DNA of 64,000 nucleotides from Fasciola hepatica (lineage: Eukaryota > Platyhelminthes > Trematoda > Plagiorchiida > Fasciolidae), in assembly GCA_948099385.1 (NCBI GenBank), contig CANUEZ040000180.1, positions 1,562,501 to 1,626,500 on the forward strand. Direction: 5' to 3'. Shown here one piece after another: positions 12,638-25,101 of the stretch; the first letter of the stretch is position 1, and each line of letters begins with the position of its first letter. A program made the translations under genes and the position numbers. The notes below the pieces were generated by a model. It was given only the letters and a program-made list of their open reading frames with translations, searched no databases and had not been told where the DNA came from.

Positions 12638-12943
12638 GATTTTGGTCGAAGGTGTGAAGGGCCTATATTGGAAACCCTTCCAGCATACATGTCCTGCGTA
12701 TGTGACCCTCTTTGGCATTACTTACTGAGGTTGTCTACAAGAGGCACCTTTGCTCTTTTGTTTGTTTGTTCGCAACAGCTGAGTTTAGTCTTGAACCGTT
12801 TATGACTGCCCTGCTTCGACCATGAGAACAGAACCTTTGGGTTCAACCACTCAGTCCATTCTGCGGCGTACTCGAGGTTTGTCTACGTTTGGATTTTGTT
12901 GTTTTCAACTTGTACAGTAGAAACTACGCGTCAGGTTTCAGTC
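12638..12943 (+). repeat. dispersed repeat R1, copy c
   Basis: Third R1 copy. It starts with GGAGGGATTTTGGT as in copy b and continues with GGAAACCCTTCCAGC. It shares GAACCGTTTATGACTG and CTCGAGGTTTGT with copy d (GAACAGTTTCTGACTG and CTTGAGGTTTGT), then reaches GTACAGTAGAAACTACG. It ends about 20 bp before recognisable LINE reverse-transcriptase sequence. Confidence 0.5.
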
Positions 12944-14497
12944 CATGTTGCAAAAACAAGACCGTCCTGCAGGCCAGGTCCGGATGCTTTACCACCGGCC
13001 ATTTTTAGTCGAGGTGGCGAAGATGTTCCAATGTTGCTGACAAAGATATTCAATTTGTCGCTCAGGTGCAGTGTTTTCCCTTCTCAATGGAAAACTTCAA
13101 CTATCATACCGGTGCACAAAAGAGGATCACGTCTAGATCCAGTTAACTATCGGCCGGTGAACCACACACCGGTCGTGTCCAGAATCATGGAGAGAATGGT
13201 CAAGGAAAGGCTGACAAGTCACCTTCTTAACAATAATCTAATCAACGCTGGTCAACATGGTTTTCTGAAAGACAGATCATGTGCGACATGCATGACCGAT
13301 TTCCTCAATCAGGTCACAGAGGCTGTCAGTATTGGTAAATCGGCAATCGTGATCTTTTTTGACGTGACCAAGGCTTTTGACAGAGTATCCCACGTCCGGT
13401 TACTACAGAAGATCAAAACATATGGAATCGTGGACCCGATGGTCGCTTGGTTTGCATTCTATTTAACAGCCCGAGACCAGGTTGTAAGTATAGGCGGAAA
13501 TTTGTCCGAACCCCGTCCCGTAACCAGCGGGGTGATACAAGGTATTGTACTGGGTCCATTAATGTTCCTAATGTACGTTAACGATATATTTACCACTTTC
13601 CAACGGGGAGTTCCCTTCCTGTTCGCAGATGATATCAAAATCGTGCACACTTTTGAGCCCGCGGCGTTAGCCTCTACCTTAGATGTCATTACAAGGAAAC
13701 TGCTCGCTCTAAGCTCCTGGAGTGATGATTGGAAAATGAGTTTTTCCGCCGAAAAAAGTAATATTATTAAGTATAAATGTCACGTCCCCACTGGAAGATT
13801 TAGTATAAACGGCAAATTCCTCCCCAATAACTCTCAGTTACGTGACTTGGGTCTACACTACTCATGTACGTTTGACTTTTCGGAACACGCAGCCATCCAG
13901 GTGGCTAAAGCACGCCGTATGATCGGGCTAATACATCAAACATTTATTTTGCCAGAAAGTAAACTAAACATTTTTAAGTCTCATGTTAGACCTCTTCTGG
14001 AATATGGCTCAATCATTTGTTCTAACATGCGACAAAGGGACCGTATAGCGTTTGAGAACGTACAACGGGCATTCAAGAAACAGCTCATAGATTTTTCTTT
14101 GCCCTCTAATTACATGGAACGTTGTGAGCGGCTAAAAATCGATCCCTTATGGCTACGCCGCATAAGAAATAACCTTCTATTCTTCCACAATATTTTGAAG
14201 AATAGATCATGTAGTTCAGCACCACAGGTGAGAACCCTTTCTACTTATCCCTTACGTAACAATGAGTTCTTGGTTTCTGTCCCTTTGCCGAAACTTGCTC
14301 TTTGGTCAAACTTCTTCATTAACAAGTACGCTTCATTGTGGAATAAGCTACCACAACGAATTCGGGCATTATCACCGACATCGGTGGCTTTCAAACAGGA
14401 AATAAGCATAACCCTAACGGTTGAGAAGCTGACTAGGATGTACAATCCCTATATTTCAAGGGCTCAGGTCTTTGAGGTAGATATAGGGTACTTATAA
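12896..14497 (+). CDS. non-LTR retrotransposon reverse transcriptase, 5' truncated
   Basis: A 533-codon open frame; recognisable RT begins about 12965 (GPDALPPAIF). The order of RT blocks is complete: NYRPVNHTPVVSRIMERMV, QHGFLKDRSCATC, motif A FFDVTKAFDRV, motif B SGVIQGIVLGPLMF, motif C FADD at 13622-13633, then the thumb and a C-terminal block ending YASLWNKLP...NPY. SGVIQG in place of the usual SGVPQG is shared with the LINE at 55.8 kb, so they look like one family, of CR1/Jockey type. No endonuclease or ORF1 is attached; the upstream sequence is repeat R1. The first about 23 codons overlap R1 and are probably not native. The frame is intact over RT, so the copy is fairly young, but a truncated LINE would not move by itself. 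Confidence 0.8.
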   Translation: MLFSTCTVETTRQVSVHVAKTRPSCRPGPDALPPAIFSRGGEDVPMLLTKIFNLSLRCSVFPSQWKTSTIIPVHKRGSRLDPVNYRPVNHTPVVSRIMERMVKERLTSHLLNNNLINAGQHGFLKDRSCATCMTDFLNQVTEAVSIGKSAIVIFFDVTKAFDRVSHVRLLQKIKTYGIVDPMVAWFAFYLTARDQVVSIGGNLSEPRPVTSGVIQGIVLGPLMFLMYVNDIFTTFQRGVPFLFADDIKIVHTFEPAALASTLDVITRKLLALSSWSDDWKMSFSAEKSNIIKYKCHVPTGRFSINGKFLPNNSQLRDLGLHYSCTFDFSEHAAIQVAKARRMIGLIHQTFILPESKLNIFKSHVRPLLEYGSIICSNMRQRDRIAFENVQRAFKKQLIDFSLPSNYMERCERLKIDPLWLRRIRNNLLFFHNILKNRSCSSAPQVRTLSTYPLRNNEFLVSVPLPKLALWSNFFINKYASLWNKLPQRIRALSPTSVAFKQEISITLTVEKLTRMYNPYISRAQVFEVDIGYL

Positions 14498-14599
14498 ACC
14501 GAATAACCGCTTTGGGCAACCTAGGCTCAATTAGACCCGCATAGGGTTGGCCCCATCGCTGCAGCAATCACGGAACTCAGCGGTTCATTCACACGATCT

Positions 14600-14815
14600 A
14601 TGACAGCAAAACAATCTCAATATTTTATCATTAACCTCTTCCTCCTGAAATATGCAACTCTGTGGAATAAACTCCCAGCTGATGTCCGTTCCGTAGATTC
14701 CCTAATTATATTTAAGCCCGGACTACACGTAGCTCTGGACATCCAAAAACTGATCGCTCTTACGAATCCTTATATGTCTTTTGACAGAGCTTATGAGGAA
14801 AACGCTGGATACTAA
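14600..14815 (+). pseudogene. LINE RT C-terminal fragment
   Basis: 71 codons resembling the end of the RT frame just upstream: KYATLWNKLP, then LIALTNPYMSFDRAYEENAGY, against KYASLWNKLP and a similar NPY ending there. It is a second, separate 3'-end copy of a related LINE lying head to tail about 100 bp downstream. Confidence 0.6.
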
Positions 14816-17800
14816 AGTGAAAACCCTTGATAATCTAGGACGTGCCACACCATACACCGTAGTTGCCATCACCTAAGAGTAAACCTACCAGTTTACAATG
14901 CCTAAGCATAATAACTCTCATGACTGAGGCCAGTGCCTCAGAAGTCGTATTTGATTATATGAAGTGCCACTGGAAGCATGAAAGATAGTCTTTGAACATT
15001 TCCAGTGCTGATTATTATTAGGTTCTTGCCTCTGTCTCAAACCCAAGACGCAGAACCTGTCACACTCCTAAACCTCCATCCAGTAGTCACCATTAGGCAT
15101 TCACAGCTCAAATTCTGTTCCTATCACAGAACTCTAGCATCCTCCGTGATTGGCCTATATAACATTTGATACTCAGCCAGAAAAACTACAAACCATCTGT
15201 GGATCGTCCCGACGAATCACGTTGTTAGTGCTGCAAGTTGTACCCCATCTTTGTGCAGACTAGCGTTTTGTTGAACATAAACCCCATCGAATAATCGCAG
15301 GCTGTGTTTGACTCTACCTTCCCTGCATTTTTAGTCCCATGTAAACGGCATGAGGGTCCTGACTTCACGGATAAGGCGAGTGTTAGCGCGGCACTTCTGC
15401 AAACATTCCTGGCCGTGATGGTCTCCCTGCACAGAGTTGACCGCCAATAAGACATGAATACCAAAAAGTAAGAGACTGGCACAAAAATGTGAGAGAAAAA
15501 ATACCCCACTGTTTTGCCTTCCAGGCACACCAGCCTTGTCACATGTGACCCATGTCTCCGGGTTGTAGTGTCGCTACGGAATGGCTGGTGTGGTTGACCT
15601 ATTCCCAACGCGGCTTGGGACATGCGGTCCATGTTTCGGCCGGGGCGTGGGAGCTGTGGTCGCCCACCAAAAGCAGCTCCGCCTTCTCTGACAGCCAGAT
15701 ACCTGATTGTGATAAAACCATTAAAAAATAATAAGAACGTCTAAAAACGTGTGCATCATTCTTGGGGCGCCACGCGCTGGATGCCATTAGTTGTGTATCG
15801 TGCTACCTCCCTACCTGAAGCTGGCCCTTGTGCCGCCTACCATGAGCACCAAATGTAGACCGTTAGAGTTTGCTCCCTGGCGAAAATTTGGACCCACCTC
15901 TCACGGTTCCCCAAACCAGTCCTCACATCGGTGTAGTCCTGCTTTTCAGAACGATAACAACGAAAAAGATACCACGATAACCACGCAATCATATCCACAT
16001 CAGATTTACTTGCTCACATTGGAGATTAATCTCAGTACGATAGCACTATCGAGGAAGAGTATAGATGAACTCACGTCAATGTTCCAAGGCAAGTGACCAA
16101 TTACCTCTGACGTATCACCACTGTCACCCCAATAGTTCCTTCTACCTTGACTCCTCAGAAACTACTCAGTATAGAATAACCACTATACCAAAAGAGACAC
16201 TAACAGTGCAGCGCCACGCAAACAGTATGTTAGTCCTACTCGCTCTGTCTGTTATTTCACACCTATCTTATCGCCCCGTTGCCAAACTGCGTCCTGCGTA
16301 AGCAAACGGTATTGAGGGTTATCGTTACTAACCGTTCTTAGCCGTGAAGCCCTAGGTCTTTTATTGGTATCCCAGCGATGCCGTGCTCACGCGCAAATCA
16401 CAAATCCTTTTAAATGCATACACAATTACCAAGCCAGTATACGCAACTTCGTCGGCCTGCAGCAGTATAGCTCATATCCACTGCGAGCCTATTTTACCCA
16501 TTCCCCACTCACATAGACCTAACCAATCCATTGTTTATTGTCTTCATATATTATCATACCCCACAGCTGGAACCACGTTAAGACTGCAATCTCCCTTTAT
16601 TTCAGGTTCGTTGTCTCCCACTATCTCAGTCGCCAAATTGGCTAACCAAGGATGCCACCTTGACTCGTGCGGACAGAGACTCAAGTGGAACCTACCATAG
16701 CAACTGGGACCGAAATCAAACCACACAGCAGGAGATACCCCTAATTGCTTATCAGATCGTTCAGCGTTTCAAACGCAACCAACACGAATTCCAGTTCACG
16801 CGCATGCCGCTAATATGCAGCCACACTCGGCTGATTGACCGACACATACTTTGCCCTTCCAGACGAAACTTACGCATTCGATGTCGTACGTTACCAGAAT
16901 AACACTGAAGGCAAATGTGTCAACACATACATATATATTTGTCAGTGAAACAGCATAATAATTCTAAAGTCCATGCGGAGATTTTCCCACTTTATTATCC
17001 GTTACCATAGGTTATCTTTCCTCCGAACCGTAGCCGGCTGAAATTGACTCTCCACTTCTCGAGGACCCTCCAGTTGCGCCTTCTTACTTCTGAATAGTAC
17101 ATGTTACTGGCCCTGAGTCTAAACTCACCATTTTATGGACTGCTGTTTCTCCTACATCCTCCAGTGTTCACTTTCACGAAATTGGCCTCGTGTCCCCCTG
17201 CTTCGTAACTCATTCCGTTTATCGAACTCCGGTAAATCCGTCATTCAGGGTCTGCAGTGCCTTCATGGATCGCTATCCTCTTCGTATGCGTCGATTTTAC
17301 CCCCTTTTCTTCTTGTTCAAAATTTACTCCATCTGCAGAACCTTAGTTGGCCTCTGATTTCCTTGGCTTGCATCATTCTTGTTCATAATGCCTCCTTAGC
17401 ACTGCGTTAACGATTCTCTCGATATCTCCACCGCGCACCACTGCCTAGCCCGGATTCGAAACTGGTTCAAAACTGCCGCGCAAACCGTTATCAGAATGAT
17501 CCATTCAAACTGTTGCTGTCCTTGTTTTTTCATCTCTGATACTCTCGACTTTCATACTGGGAATTTGTGAATATTTCATCTTATTGAGTAACGTGTTACA
17601 CCATGATCATGCGTTAGCGAGTGCGTCTCGACCATGGCCGAGAAATATACCAATATATAGTATATAGTGTTCTGATCTTGGGATTTGTGTGAAATGCCCA
17701 CCCTTTGCTCTGATTGCGATTCTTGTGACAAGGCATGGTTTGCTGCCACCTTCGTGCAAAAATAATCATGTCATAAGGTCATTTTCTCTCTGTCAATGGC

Positions 17801-17846
17801 TTCTGGAACCGTAGGAAACTTACGTAGAAATTTTTGGATGCTAAGC
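14816..17846. other. unassigned DNA with long but unmatched frames
   Basis: About 3 kb. Frames of up to 135 codons occur (15225-15632 -, 15791-16096 +, 16383-16700 +), but none resembles a known family. The segment is pyrimidine-rich on the + strand from about 15800 to 17300, as is the LINE 5' region at 44.5-46 kb. It could be a decayed LINE 5' region, but I cannot show that. Confidence 0.3.
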
Positions 17847-18170
17847 ATGGGTGAACTCGAATCTATGGTTACGGGGATATACTGAGAGATAGAGAAGGAG
17901 GAAACTGGAGCAGAGGAAATGTGGCAGAAGATCAAGGAGGACCTTAATAAGCTACAAGACAGTATTGCCCTACTTCGGGGGTGCGAAATAAGGGCAAGCC
18001 GGCTTGATGGATTTGGCAGTTAGAAGGGCAAGCAAGAGGAGGGGCGAAAGCCGGCAGATCTTCAAGGTCACCGGTAGCGAAGGAGCCCACCTACTATACA
18101 AAGAAAAAAAGAAAAGGAGCAGTAAATCTCCGAAGAGGGGCAAGGGAAACCTTTGAACCGGTGACGAGCA
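17847..18170 (+). pseudogene. LINE ORF1-like relic (coiled-coil and basic tract)
   Basis: From the ATG at 17847 the translation has a heptad-like stretch (EEMWQKIKEDLNKLQDSIALL). A very basic tract follows (RKKKKRSSKSPKRGKG). Two or more stops interrupt it. Coiled coil plus basic tract upstream of LINE endonuclease and RT pieces fits ORF1 of a CR1-like LINE. There is no enzymatic motif, so the call rests on composition and context. Confidence 0.4.
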
Positions 18171-18599
18171 AAGAATTTAAACAATACTCAAAAGGCTACT
18201 ATAGATCTGAGCTTTCAAAGGCTATCTTTAGAGGAGGATTCAGGCCACTTGTCTCAGGGGATGAAGACGAAAAATCTGATTACAACCAAGGAAAAGCCGT
18301 TGCCGTAGGCTTATACCTTGAAAGCGTAAGTAGACATGACAGGGTCTAAAAATACCGACCAAAATACAAGTGGCTGCTCTCACCGTTTCCAATCTGCAGA
18401 AAATGGAAGGGGAGATGGGGGAATAATTGGAAAGACTTTGGATACACAGGCCGACGGGGCTTGATAGCACGGTCTGGCAGTCTTACGACCATTTGCCGTC
18501 ATGATCAGTGGACGTGTGACGTCCACACTCTGCCATATTCAATCAACGTGTGTTGCCGCTGAACCAGAAGTCATCTAATTTGTGGCTTTTCACAAGGAG

Positions 18600-18830
18600 G
18601 GGGAGTCGTTGTTAGAGGGGGAGAATTACCTTCTCGCAAGTCTGAAACACACTCTAAGGAAATGTTTAGAGCGGCTGGTAAGGGATAGTTTATAAACTGC
18701 TGATGAACCACAAGCTGCTATGTAATACACAGAACGGGTTTTTGAAGAGCAGCTCCTGTCTCTTGAGCCTCACTGTATTCCTGGGCAACAGGGGTTGCAT
18801 GAACACCCACACTGTTGAGCAGAAGTGGGT
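18600..18830 (+). pseudogene. LINE RT fragment (fingers region)
   Basis: Translation in the + frames gives KHTLRKCLERLVRDSL followed by NTQNGFLKSSSCLLSL. This matches the RT block written QHGFLKGRSCLTNL in intact LINEs and the region just before it. Stops and a frameshift separate the two halves. It lies upstream of an endonuclease remnant, the wrong order for one LINE, so it comes from a separate insertion. Confidence 0.5.
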
Positions 18831-19089
18831 CCCTGGGGCCCTCGAGGGGCAACAGAAGGCCAAGTAATGAGACAAAGAAAGCCTTGGGAGTTTCCTTCTG
18901 TAGCATTACAATTACTATGCGCGGTGTGGCCTTGAAGGTTCAGGAAAATACGGGCCCAGTGGCTGCTTATGCAAAAAGTGGAATTTCTCCTCGGGGGTTG
19001 GGCCCGAGGGTTCAACGGCCCAAAAGCGAACGAGCAAAGCCGATGAACTGACAGAAGGTGCCGCCTTATGGTGCACAAAGGCGTGTAGC

Positions 19090-20305
19090 TTAGGGGGTGT
19101 GTGGGGGGAACTGCCGACTGCAGCAAACGGATCAGCGATTATAACTATCACGGAGACATGGCTGAAAAAAGACTATAGAGCCACGCGACCTTGTGGCTAC
19201 TCCGCCAACAGAAAAGACAGAAAAGACGGTGGGCTGGGTGGAGAGGTACTGCTTCTCGTGAGGGCTGATTGTAATCAGTGGGAGCTCTCGTTTACATTTG
19301 TTACATCCGACACACAAACCCTGCGCACTGTGTCCACCTAGGCCGATGGCCGGTAGGGATATTCTGTGTCTACAGAGCCCCGCAAGCAGATGGGGAAGAA
19401 GACTCCGAACTATTCCGGCTTCTACAGATGGTGTTGAGTGGGTCACAGAGCTTTATCGTGTTGGAAGGCATGAAACTCTCAGAAACAAATAGGGACGGTG
19501 AATGTTCCCTAAGGGGAACCACCGGAAAGGCTCTGGTGATGTGGCTTCAAAAACACACCCCCACACTACGTGTAGAGAAGCAAAGCGCTTCCGCAACAGA
19601 CAACGTTCACCTACACTGGACCTGCTTGTAACCAGATATCGATCTGATATCACGTCTTAGGTGATAGAGGAGCCACTGGGATACAGCGATCCTGGAGTCC
19701 TTCATGCGATGTTCACTGTAAGGCACGACAAACAGGATCTAGGTTGGTCCGGAGCTAAGCTAGGGTGGATGAGGCCCAACTGAGGGCAAGGGCACAAAGC
19801 ATGCGTCGGTACCCGGAGGTCCCGGAGCCATCTACGGAGGACGGACGGAGGGCAGCAAGAGCCGGGCTAACAAGCTTGAGGGATGAGTTTGCTCCGTTAC
19901 CACAACAGAGAAATTGGAGCCGGCCTCAGTGGTGGAATCCCAGGATTGCGAGAAAAATAACAGTTCGTAGGAAACTACGGGCTCACTACAAACTTTGTAG
20001 ATCGGACCACCCATGGACCGCTTACAAGACGGCCAGAAACAGGGCTGAGGCCCAGCAACGAGGAGCAAAGTGCGAGTACGAGAAGAAACTAGCCAACAAT
20101 GTGAAGGCAGACCAAAAGAAATCCTTCGCCTAAGTGTAGTTCAAGAAAACGACGCCTGGGAGCGTAGGTACCTAGAGATGTCCGACGGGAGTATTGCCCT
20201 CGATGATAAAGACAGGGCAGAAACATTACTTACGTTCTTTAGGGCCGTGTTTCGTCAGGACCATTTGCTTAGTGCGGTGGGATCACATGAAGGGAGTGCA
20301 AAGAG
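19090..20305 (+). pseudogene. LINE endonuclease and linker relic
   Basis: APE-type endonuclease of a CR1-like LINE in broken frames. ITITETWLKKDY (about 19140), with the catalytic Glu in context, is followed by RKDGGLGGEVLLLV. Next comes FCVYRAPQADGEEDSELFRLL, then SGSQSFIVLEGMKL where GDFN would be expected. The DNA near 19610-19700 resembles the LDLL...SDH end. A linker frame follows (19765-20133, WNPRIARKITVRRKLRAHYK). The segment stops where R1 copy d begins at about 20313 and is continued by RT after it. Confidence 0.65.
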
Positions 20306-20312
20306 CAAATAC

Positions 20313-20641
20313 TGAAAATCCTTCCAAAAGTTTTACGTGCCTTGTGAATTTGACTGTGGTTGACACTACTTTAAAAAGCACGTCCATTCACCACACCTTT
20401 GCACGTCAGTCTATCTATGTGAGACATTTGAACTTGGCTTTGAACAGTTTCTGACTGTCGTTTTTGAGCCACGGGTTTTTGAACCTCTGGGTTTTACTTT
20501 GGAGTCTACTTGGCCGCATACTTGAGGTTTGTATATATTTCTACCTTTTGTGAATTTCAATTTAGTACCGTAGAAACTACGAATCCATCTTGCTCTGGTT
20601 TTGGGATTCGTTTGAATTGGCTATGCATTGCTCGATTTGCG
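20313..20641 (+). repeat. dispersed repeat R1, copy d
   Basis: Fourth R1 copy, starting GAAAATCCTTCC, with the CTTGAGGTTTGTATAT and GTACCGTAGAAACTACG blocks, ending near GCATTGCTCGATTTGCG. It sits between the endonuclease-linker and RT parts of a LINE relic on the same strand. Confidence 0.5.
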
Positions 20642-21830
20642 AGAATTGATTTGCAGGGAGTACGCCAGTGCTTCAGGAGTTTACTGCAAGTGGGGACTAC
20701 AAGACGAATAGGCGAAGATACGACGGCGGAGGTTTGGTATCTTAAGTTCAGCGAGGCTTTCGACTCTAAGTCATCGCCTGCTGGACTGTAAGTTGCAAAC
20801 CTTTGGGATAATCGGGAAAGCTAGTGAATGGAAAGCCGACTTTCTAAGGAATCGTAGCCCCTGTGTCAGCGTAGGCCACTGTATATCGAGGCTGGGGAAG
20901 GTCACCAGTGGTGTGCCACTGGGTTCAGTACTGGGGCCCTTTGCTCTCCCTTATGTATATAAATGACCTAGCGGAAGAGTTGAGCAACCCATAATTCATC
21001 TTTGCAGATGATGTGCAGAGAGCGGGGAGCGATTTATCACAGATGGGCGGAAAGATAGGATTTACCGCTGAACCTCGCCAAAAGTCAAGTCCCGACCACT
21101 AAAGCAGACGAAACGAGCGGTATTCGGCTTGAAAGTGTCGGAGGTAAAAGGTCCAGTTGTGACAGTCACACAGGACTTCAAGCGTTCAAGGCAGTGCCAG
21201 AGAGCTGCCAATATGGCCAGAGAGGTCTTAAATAGGATAAGCATTACTATCATACGCAAAACTCCAGGAGCGTTCATCCCATTTTACAAGGTTTTGGCGC
21301 GACCTCTTCTGGAGTATCGTGTGTATGCTTGGGCTCCCTATTATCGCAAGGATAAGGAGCGCTTGAAGGGAGCGCAGTGACTTGTGACTAGAATGATCAC
21401 CGGTCAGAGGGGGATACCTTGTCTCCAGCTCCTGGAGGATCTTAATCTCTTCTCTTTAGAGTGGCATAGAGGCCGAGGTGACTTAATAGAAGCGTTCAAG
21501 ATCACAAAGGGTCTGTCGGATAAAGATATGGGTGAGCTGTTCGTTTCCGTCCCTGAAAGCGGCATCGGGGACGCAGTCTTAAGCTACAGAGGACATACTC
21601 AAGGCTGGGCATACGGGCTAAACACTTTGCAAATAGGGTTGTACTTATGCAGAATAGACTGCAGAGGATGCTATTGGATGCAGAAAAGCACCGACTTTCA
21701 AGAAGATCCTAGATTCACGCCGAAACATAGTGTTCTCAGGGCTAGCTACGTAAACGATGGGTGGGGTGTTGAGCCCCCTTGCATTTTTTCAGTGAACTTG
21801 CGTCTGTAAAGGTGTTGCCGCTTGGCATGT
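20642..21830 (+). pseudogene. LINE reverse transcriptase relic
   Basis: RT of a CR1-like LINE, probably the same element as the endonuclease relic upstream of R1. Motif A reads VWYLKFSEAFDS (about 20733) and motif B GVPLGSVLGP (about 20910). Motif C lies near 21003, where the nucleotides still read FADD-like in one frame. The thumb reads LLEYRVYAWAPYYRKD, then TRMITGQRGIPCL and LEWHRGRGDLIEAFKI. At least four stops break it. RT blocks before motif A are missing. Confidence 0.65.
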
Positions 21831-22880
21831 TCCCCCTTCCAGACAAAGCATTCAACGAGCAGTGTTGGGAGCCAAGGGAGCTAGCCGACAGCTCAACTAT
21901 CTGGACACTAGGTTGGTCCCGGCCACTTTCCTTCTGTGGAAACTGAAGTGAACTGAGCTAAACCAAATAAGCAAGTGGGTACCTGCCTTCCTGGCCAAAA
22001 GCAGGTATCATGTTAGGATAGGGGCCCACGGGTCAGAGGCAGAGAGGTAACTAGCGGAGCCCCTCAAGGATCAGTTTCAGGCCTACTGCTCTTCCTTCTT
22101 CATAGTGGTCATCAAACGTAAGATTCATTACTAACAATGTTCACTTTTGCAGACGATGTAAAATTTGCAGGATCGGGAGACCGATATGCTCTTACACAAA
22201 ATCGAAAATCACAGACAAGTACAGCTTTATTGGGGGTGGTGGTAATGGGAGAAAATGGACGTTTCTCAGTTGAGACGACACAATCAACAAGGGACTTGGG
22301 TGCCAAAATGACTGCAGGGTTCTAGCATGCTGAACGACGAAAACTAGCTGCTCACAAGGCAAGAGGTGGGCTTCTCTGGCCCAGCTGGGCATTCTTCTGC
22401 AGATCCATGGAATTGCTCGTACCCATGTACAGGGCAGTACTGAGACCACCTTGAGAACACCGTGTTCAGGATCGGGCTCCGTTTTTGAAAAAAGTGCGGC
22501 CCAGCCAGAGAAGGTTCAGCTTTTAGCCACTCGGATGGTTGAAGGAAAACGAGTGGAATCGTAGGAACAAAGACTTCAGGTTATGGGATTCTTCCCAAAT
22601 TGGAAGACAGGACTCAGGGGAAACCTTAATCAAACTTTTTAAACTCTTGAAGGGCTCATCGGGCAAAAGGGAAGAGGATATACTTGATTGAGCTACTGAT
22701 CAGAGAACGAGAGGAAAAGGCATGAAAATGTGGAAACCGTGCTGCAGGCTAAATGTGCGGCCAAACGTGTTCAGCAATAGAGTAGTGAAAGTGTGGAATA
22801 GAATAACTGAAGAAACAGCTGGAGCACAAAGAGCAGGACATTTTAAAAGAATGTCAAACAAGGGGAGGAACGAGCTATTT
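21831..22880 (+). pseudogene. second LINE RT 3' relic
   Basis: Another RT tail in the same orientation. A motif B-like stretch is near 22050-22095, and FADDVKFAGSGDR (22143 on) is a clear motif C. Thumb-like sequence follows, then the family C-terminus LNVRPNVFSNRVVKVWNRI at about 22750-22805. It repeats RT regions already present in the relic ending at 21830, so it is a separate copy. Confidence 0.6.
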
Positions 22881-23777
22881 TCGGAAGAACAGAGTCGTAA
22901 ATTAGGGAGGAATCGCAAAGTATTCCAGGCTTTTAAGCTGTCCTGTGTCCAAGCCAGTCATCTTGGGCACTGACTGTGTTGGAACGCACATCTTGTGGTT
23001 GTCTCTCGCCTGGGTGGTGATGAAGATGCTTCTACTCTCTGTTTTACAGCGAAGCTGGAAGGACGAACCATTTCGTATAACAAATCTAAAGGCAACTAAC
23101 AAAGTCGCACTGGTAGGTGTTGACCTCTGTGTACACCTCTGTAATAATTCTGGACGCTCATCTGATCGCGGCCACTATCATTCCTGCGCAACCTGACCGG
23201 ATCTGACCTGGAGGCTGAGCTAAACGATGGTATGAATGTTGTAGTGTTCACTATTCTGACCTTTGATTACTCCATGGAAAGTAATCCTAAAACCCATTTT
23301 GAGGTTTTCATTTTAGCCGTATCTTGGTAGTGTTTTCAGTTTCCGATAGGAAAGTCCCTTGTGATTTTTGTGAGCCGCCCTGGGTCAGCCACAGAAACTA
23401 TCTGCCTTAGCGATAAATATCTGCCTCCAGGTTGGCCGGCCGACATTCATTATCGCAGATCGTGTCAACTACCACCAGTATTCTAGAGGAGAGACAGACA
23501 AAGTCGAAGAGTAAGCGGTCTTACCTAATGGTTTCTCACTCCGAGGTTTACGCGCACCTTGGAACACGAATGATTTGCAGCCGCTATTTGTCAACCCGTT
23601 CGTGATGGGAGGGGTTGCATTTGGTATATCCCTTCGAACACTCGTACATCTTTAAAACCATTTACGCGATAATTAAAAATTCGGCACCCTTCAATTTTTT
23701 GCATATCTCTGCTTGGTTCTTCAACATGCATTATGGCGACCCAGTTTGAAGCATACGACAGTGCAGTCAACTACGCC
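22881..23777. other. unassigned DNA
   Basis: Lies between LINE and transposase relics. No gene or repeat was recognised. Confidence 0.3.
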
Positions 23778-24660
23778 TTAGATTTCTCCTAAACAGTACA
23801 CAATTATTAAGGTCAGCCGTTTGCATGCAGGCATTTTCAGAATTATAAAGCATAAAATAATCTCACTCGTCCGTGGCTGCTGATTCAAGGATATAATTTC
23901 GACAAGCCCGAGATATACTAAATGTCCCTTGTCGACCTCTCTTTTAGGCGTCTGAAGTGTTGTCCCTAACAATGTGCGTGGATCAACAGATAGGTTCAGG
24001 GGCAGTTGTCTTACGATTCGAAGCATGAATCTTAAGTTTCCCAGAATTCTTTAGTTGCACTGCAACGTGATATGCCACGGGACGTGAGGAGTGTTTGGGA
24101 CTTACGTGTATTAAAAGATAAAAATTTTGAGACGACTATGAATTTTTCGTTACATTGATGCGAAGTCGCCACCCGGCTACCGGAAGCATATCTGAGCTTT
24201 CGTTGGTTGATACTGGTTGAAACCACCAATATTTTCCCTTTAAAACAGTGGGTGATGCTTTAATTCCTCTTCTGCCATCTGATTCGTTGCTCTGAAAGCG
24301 GGCTTAGGAAGGAAACAGTTTGACACACGTATACTCTGGATGTTATACGTGGCTGATACTCGTTAAGATGCACAAAGCTTAGGGAAGAAACATATTGGAC
24401 GGCTTAAGCAAATTCAACCGTCAACAGACTTTGGCTCATTTCTATTCTTGAAGAGGTTTTTCAGATAAAACGTACCTTCCCTATCCTCGACAGGCCCAAC
24501 CAACTCCGTCTTACTGTTGGACCGTATTTCAGCCACCATAGTACTACGAGCTGATCTTTTATACTGCCATATTTTTGTTCCTAATGAAGCCGGAGGACCA
24601 AGGCGACGTGACCCCATCTTCTGCCTCATCTTACAGAAAAATAAGTACCTAAATACCGTT
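23778..24660 (-). pseudogene. 5' relic of the same transposase family
   Basis: On the - strand, VDPRTLLGTTLQTPK (about 23950) followed by GHLVYLGLVEI corresponds to LDPRSLLGTPR and RYVHFGLSE in the gene at 10452-11969. Upstream at about 24200, a VSTNESSD-like stretch matches exon 2 there (VSTNNESDN). Near 24600, TKIWQYKRSARST resembles the basic exon 1. The core with HIDG and DYMH is absent, so this is a 5' fragment ending near 23778. It shows that the family is multicopy and that exon order is conserved. Confidence 0.5.
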
Positions 24661-25101
24661 AAGGCTATGCGAAGCCTAATAAATGCAGCAATACGATCAA
24701 TCGGGAATACACGCTCGGGACCAATAAACGTAAACAATGAGTTATAGTAGCCAAGGAGGACGTCGGAATTATCGTTTATACAAATAACAAACGAATGCAC
24801 ACATGAACATTGCTTAATAACTGAGTTTAAATAAATATGGCCAAAGTCGGAGAACGACCCGAGGGCACTAACAACCAGCGAGCAACGTCGGACGAGTCAC
24901 GCAACAAAATGGCCGTTCAAATCAGACTGACCAAAACGGAAGTTGTTGAAAATTGAAATACAAGGAACTTGAAAGTGGAATGAGGGTTACCATTTAGTAA
25001 CGATGAACTTCTGACTTGTACATGGATATAAATCGTACATTATAATACGGATAAGTTTGGGAAATGATTTTTTGCAGCGACATGCAATGGAATGTTAGAG
25101 T
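24661..25101. other. unassigned DNA left of the tandem element
   Basis: No similarity recognised. No terminal motif like that at 9957 was found, so the - strand transposase relic also lacks its 5' end. Confidence 0.3.

Noticed and set aside
15225..15632. 135-codon - strand frame
   Set aside because: No recognisable domain, and the + strand also has open frames there; unsupported as a gene.
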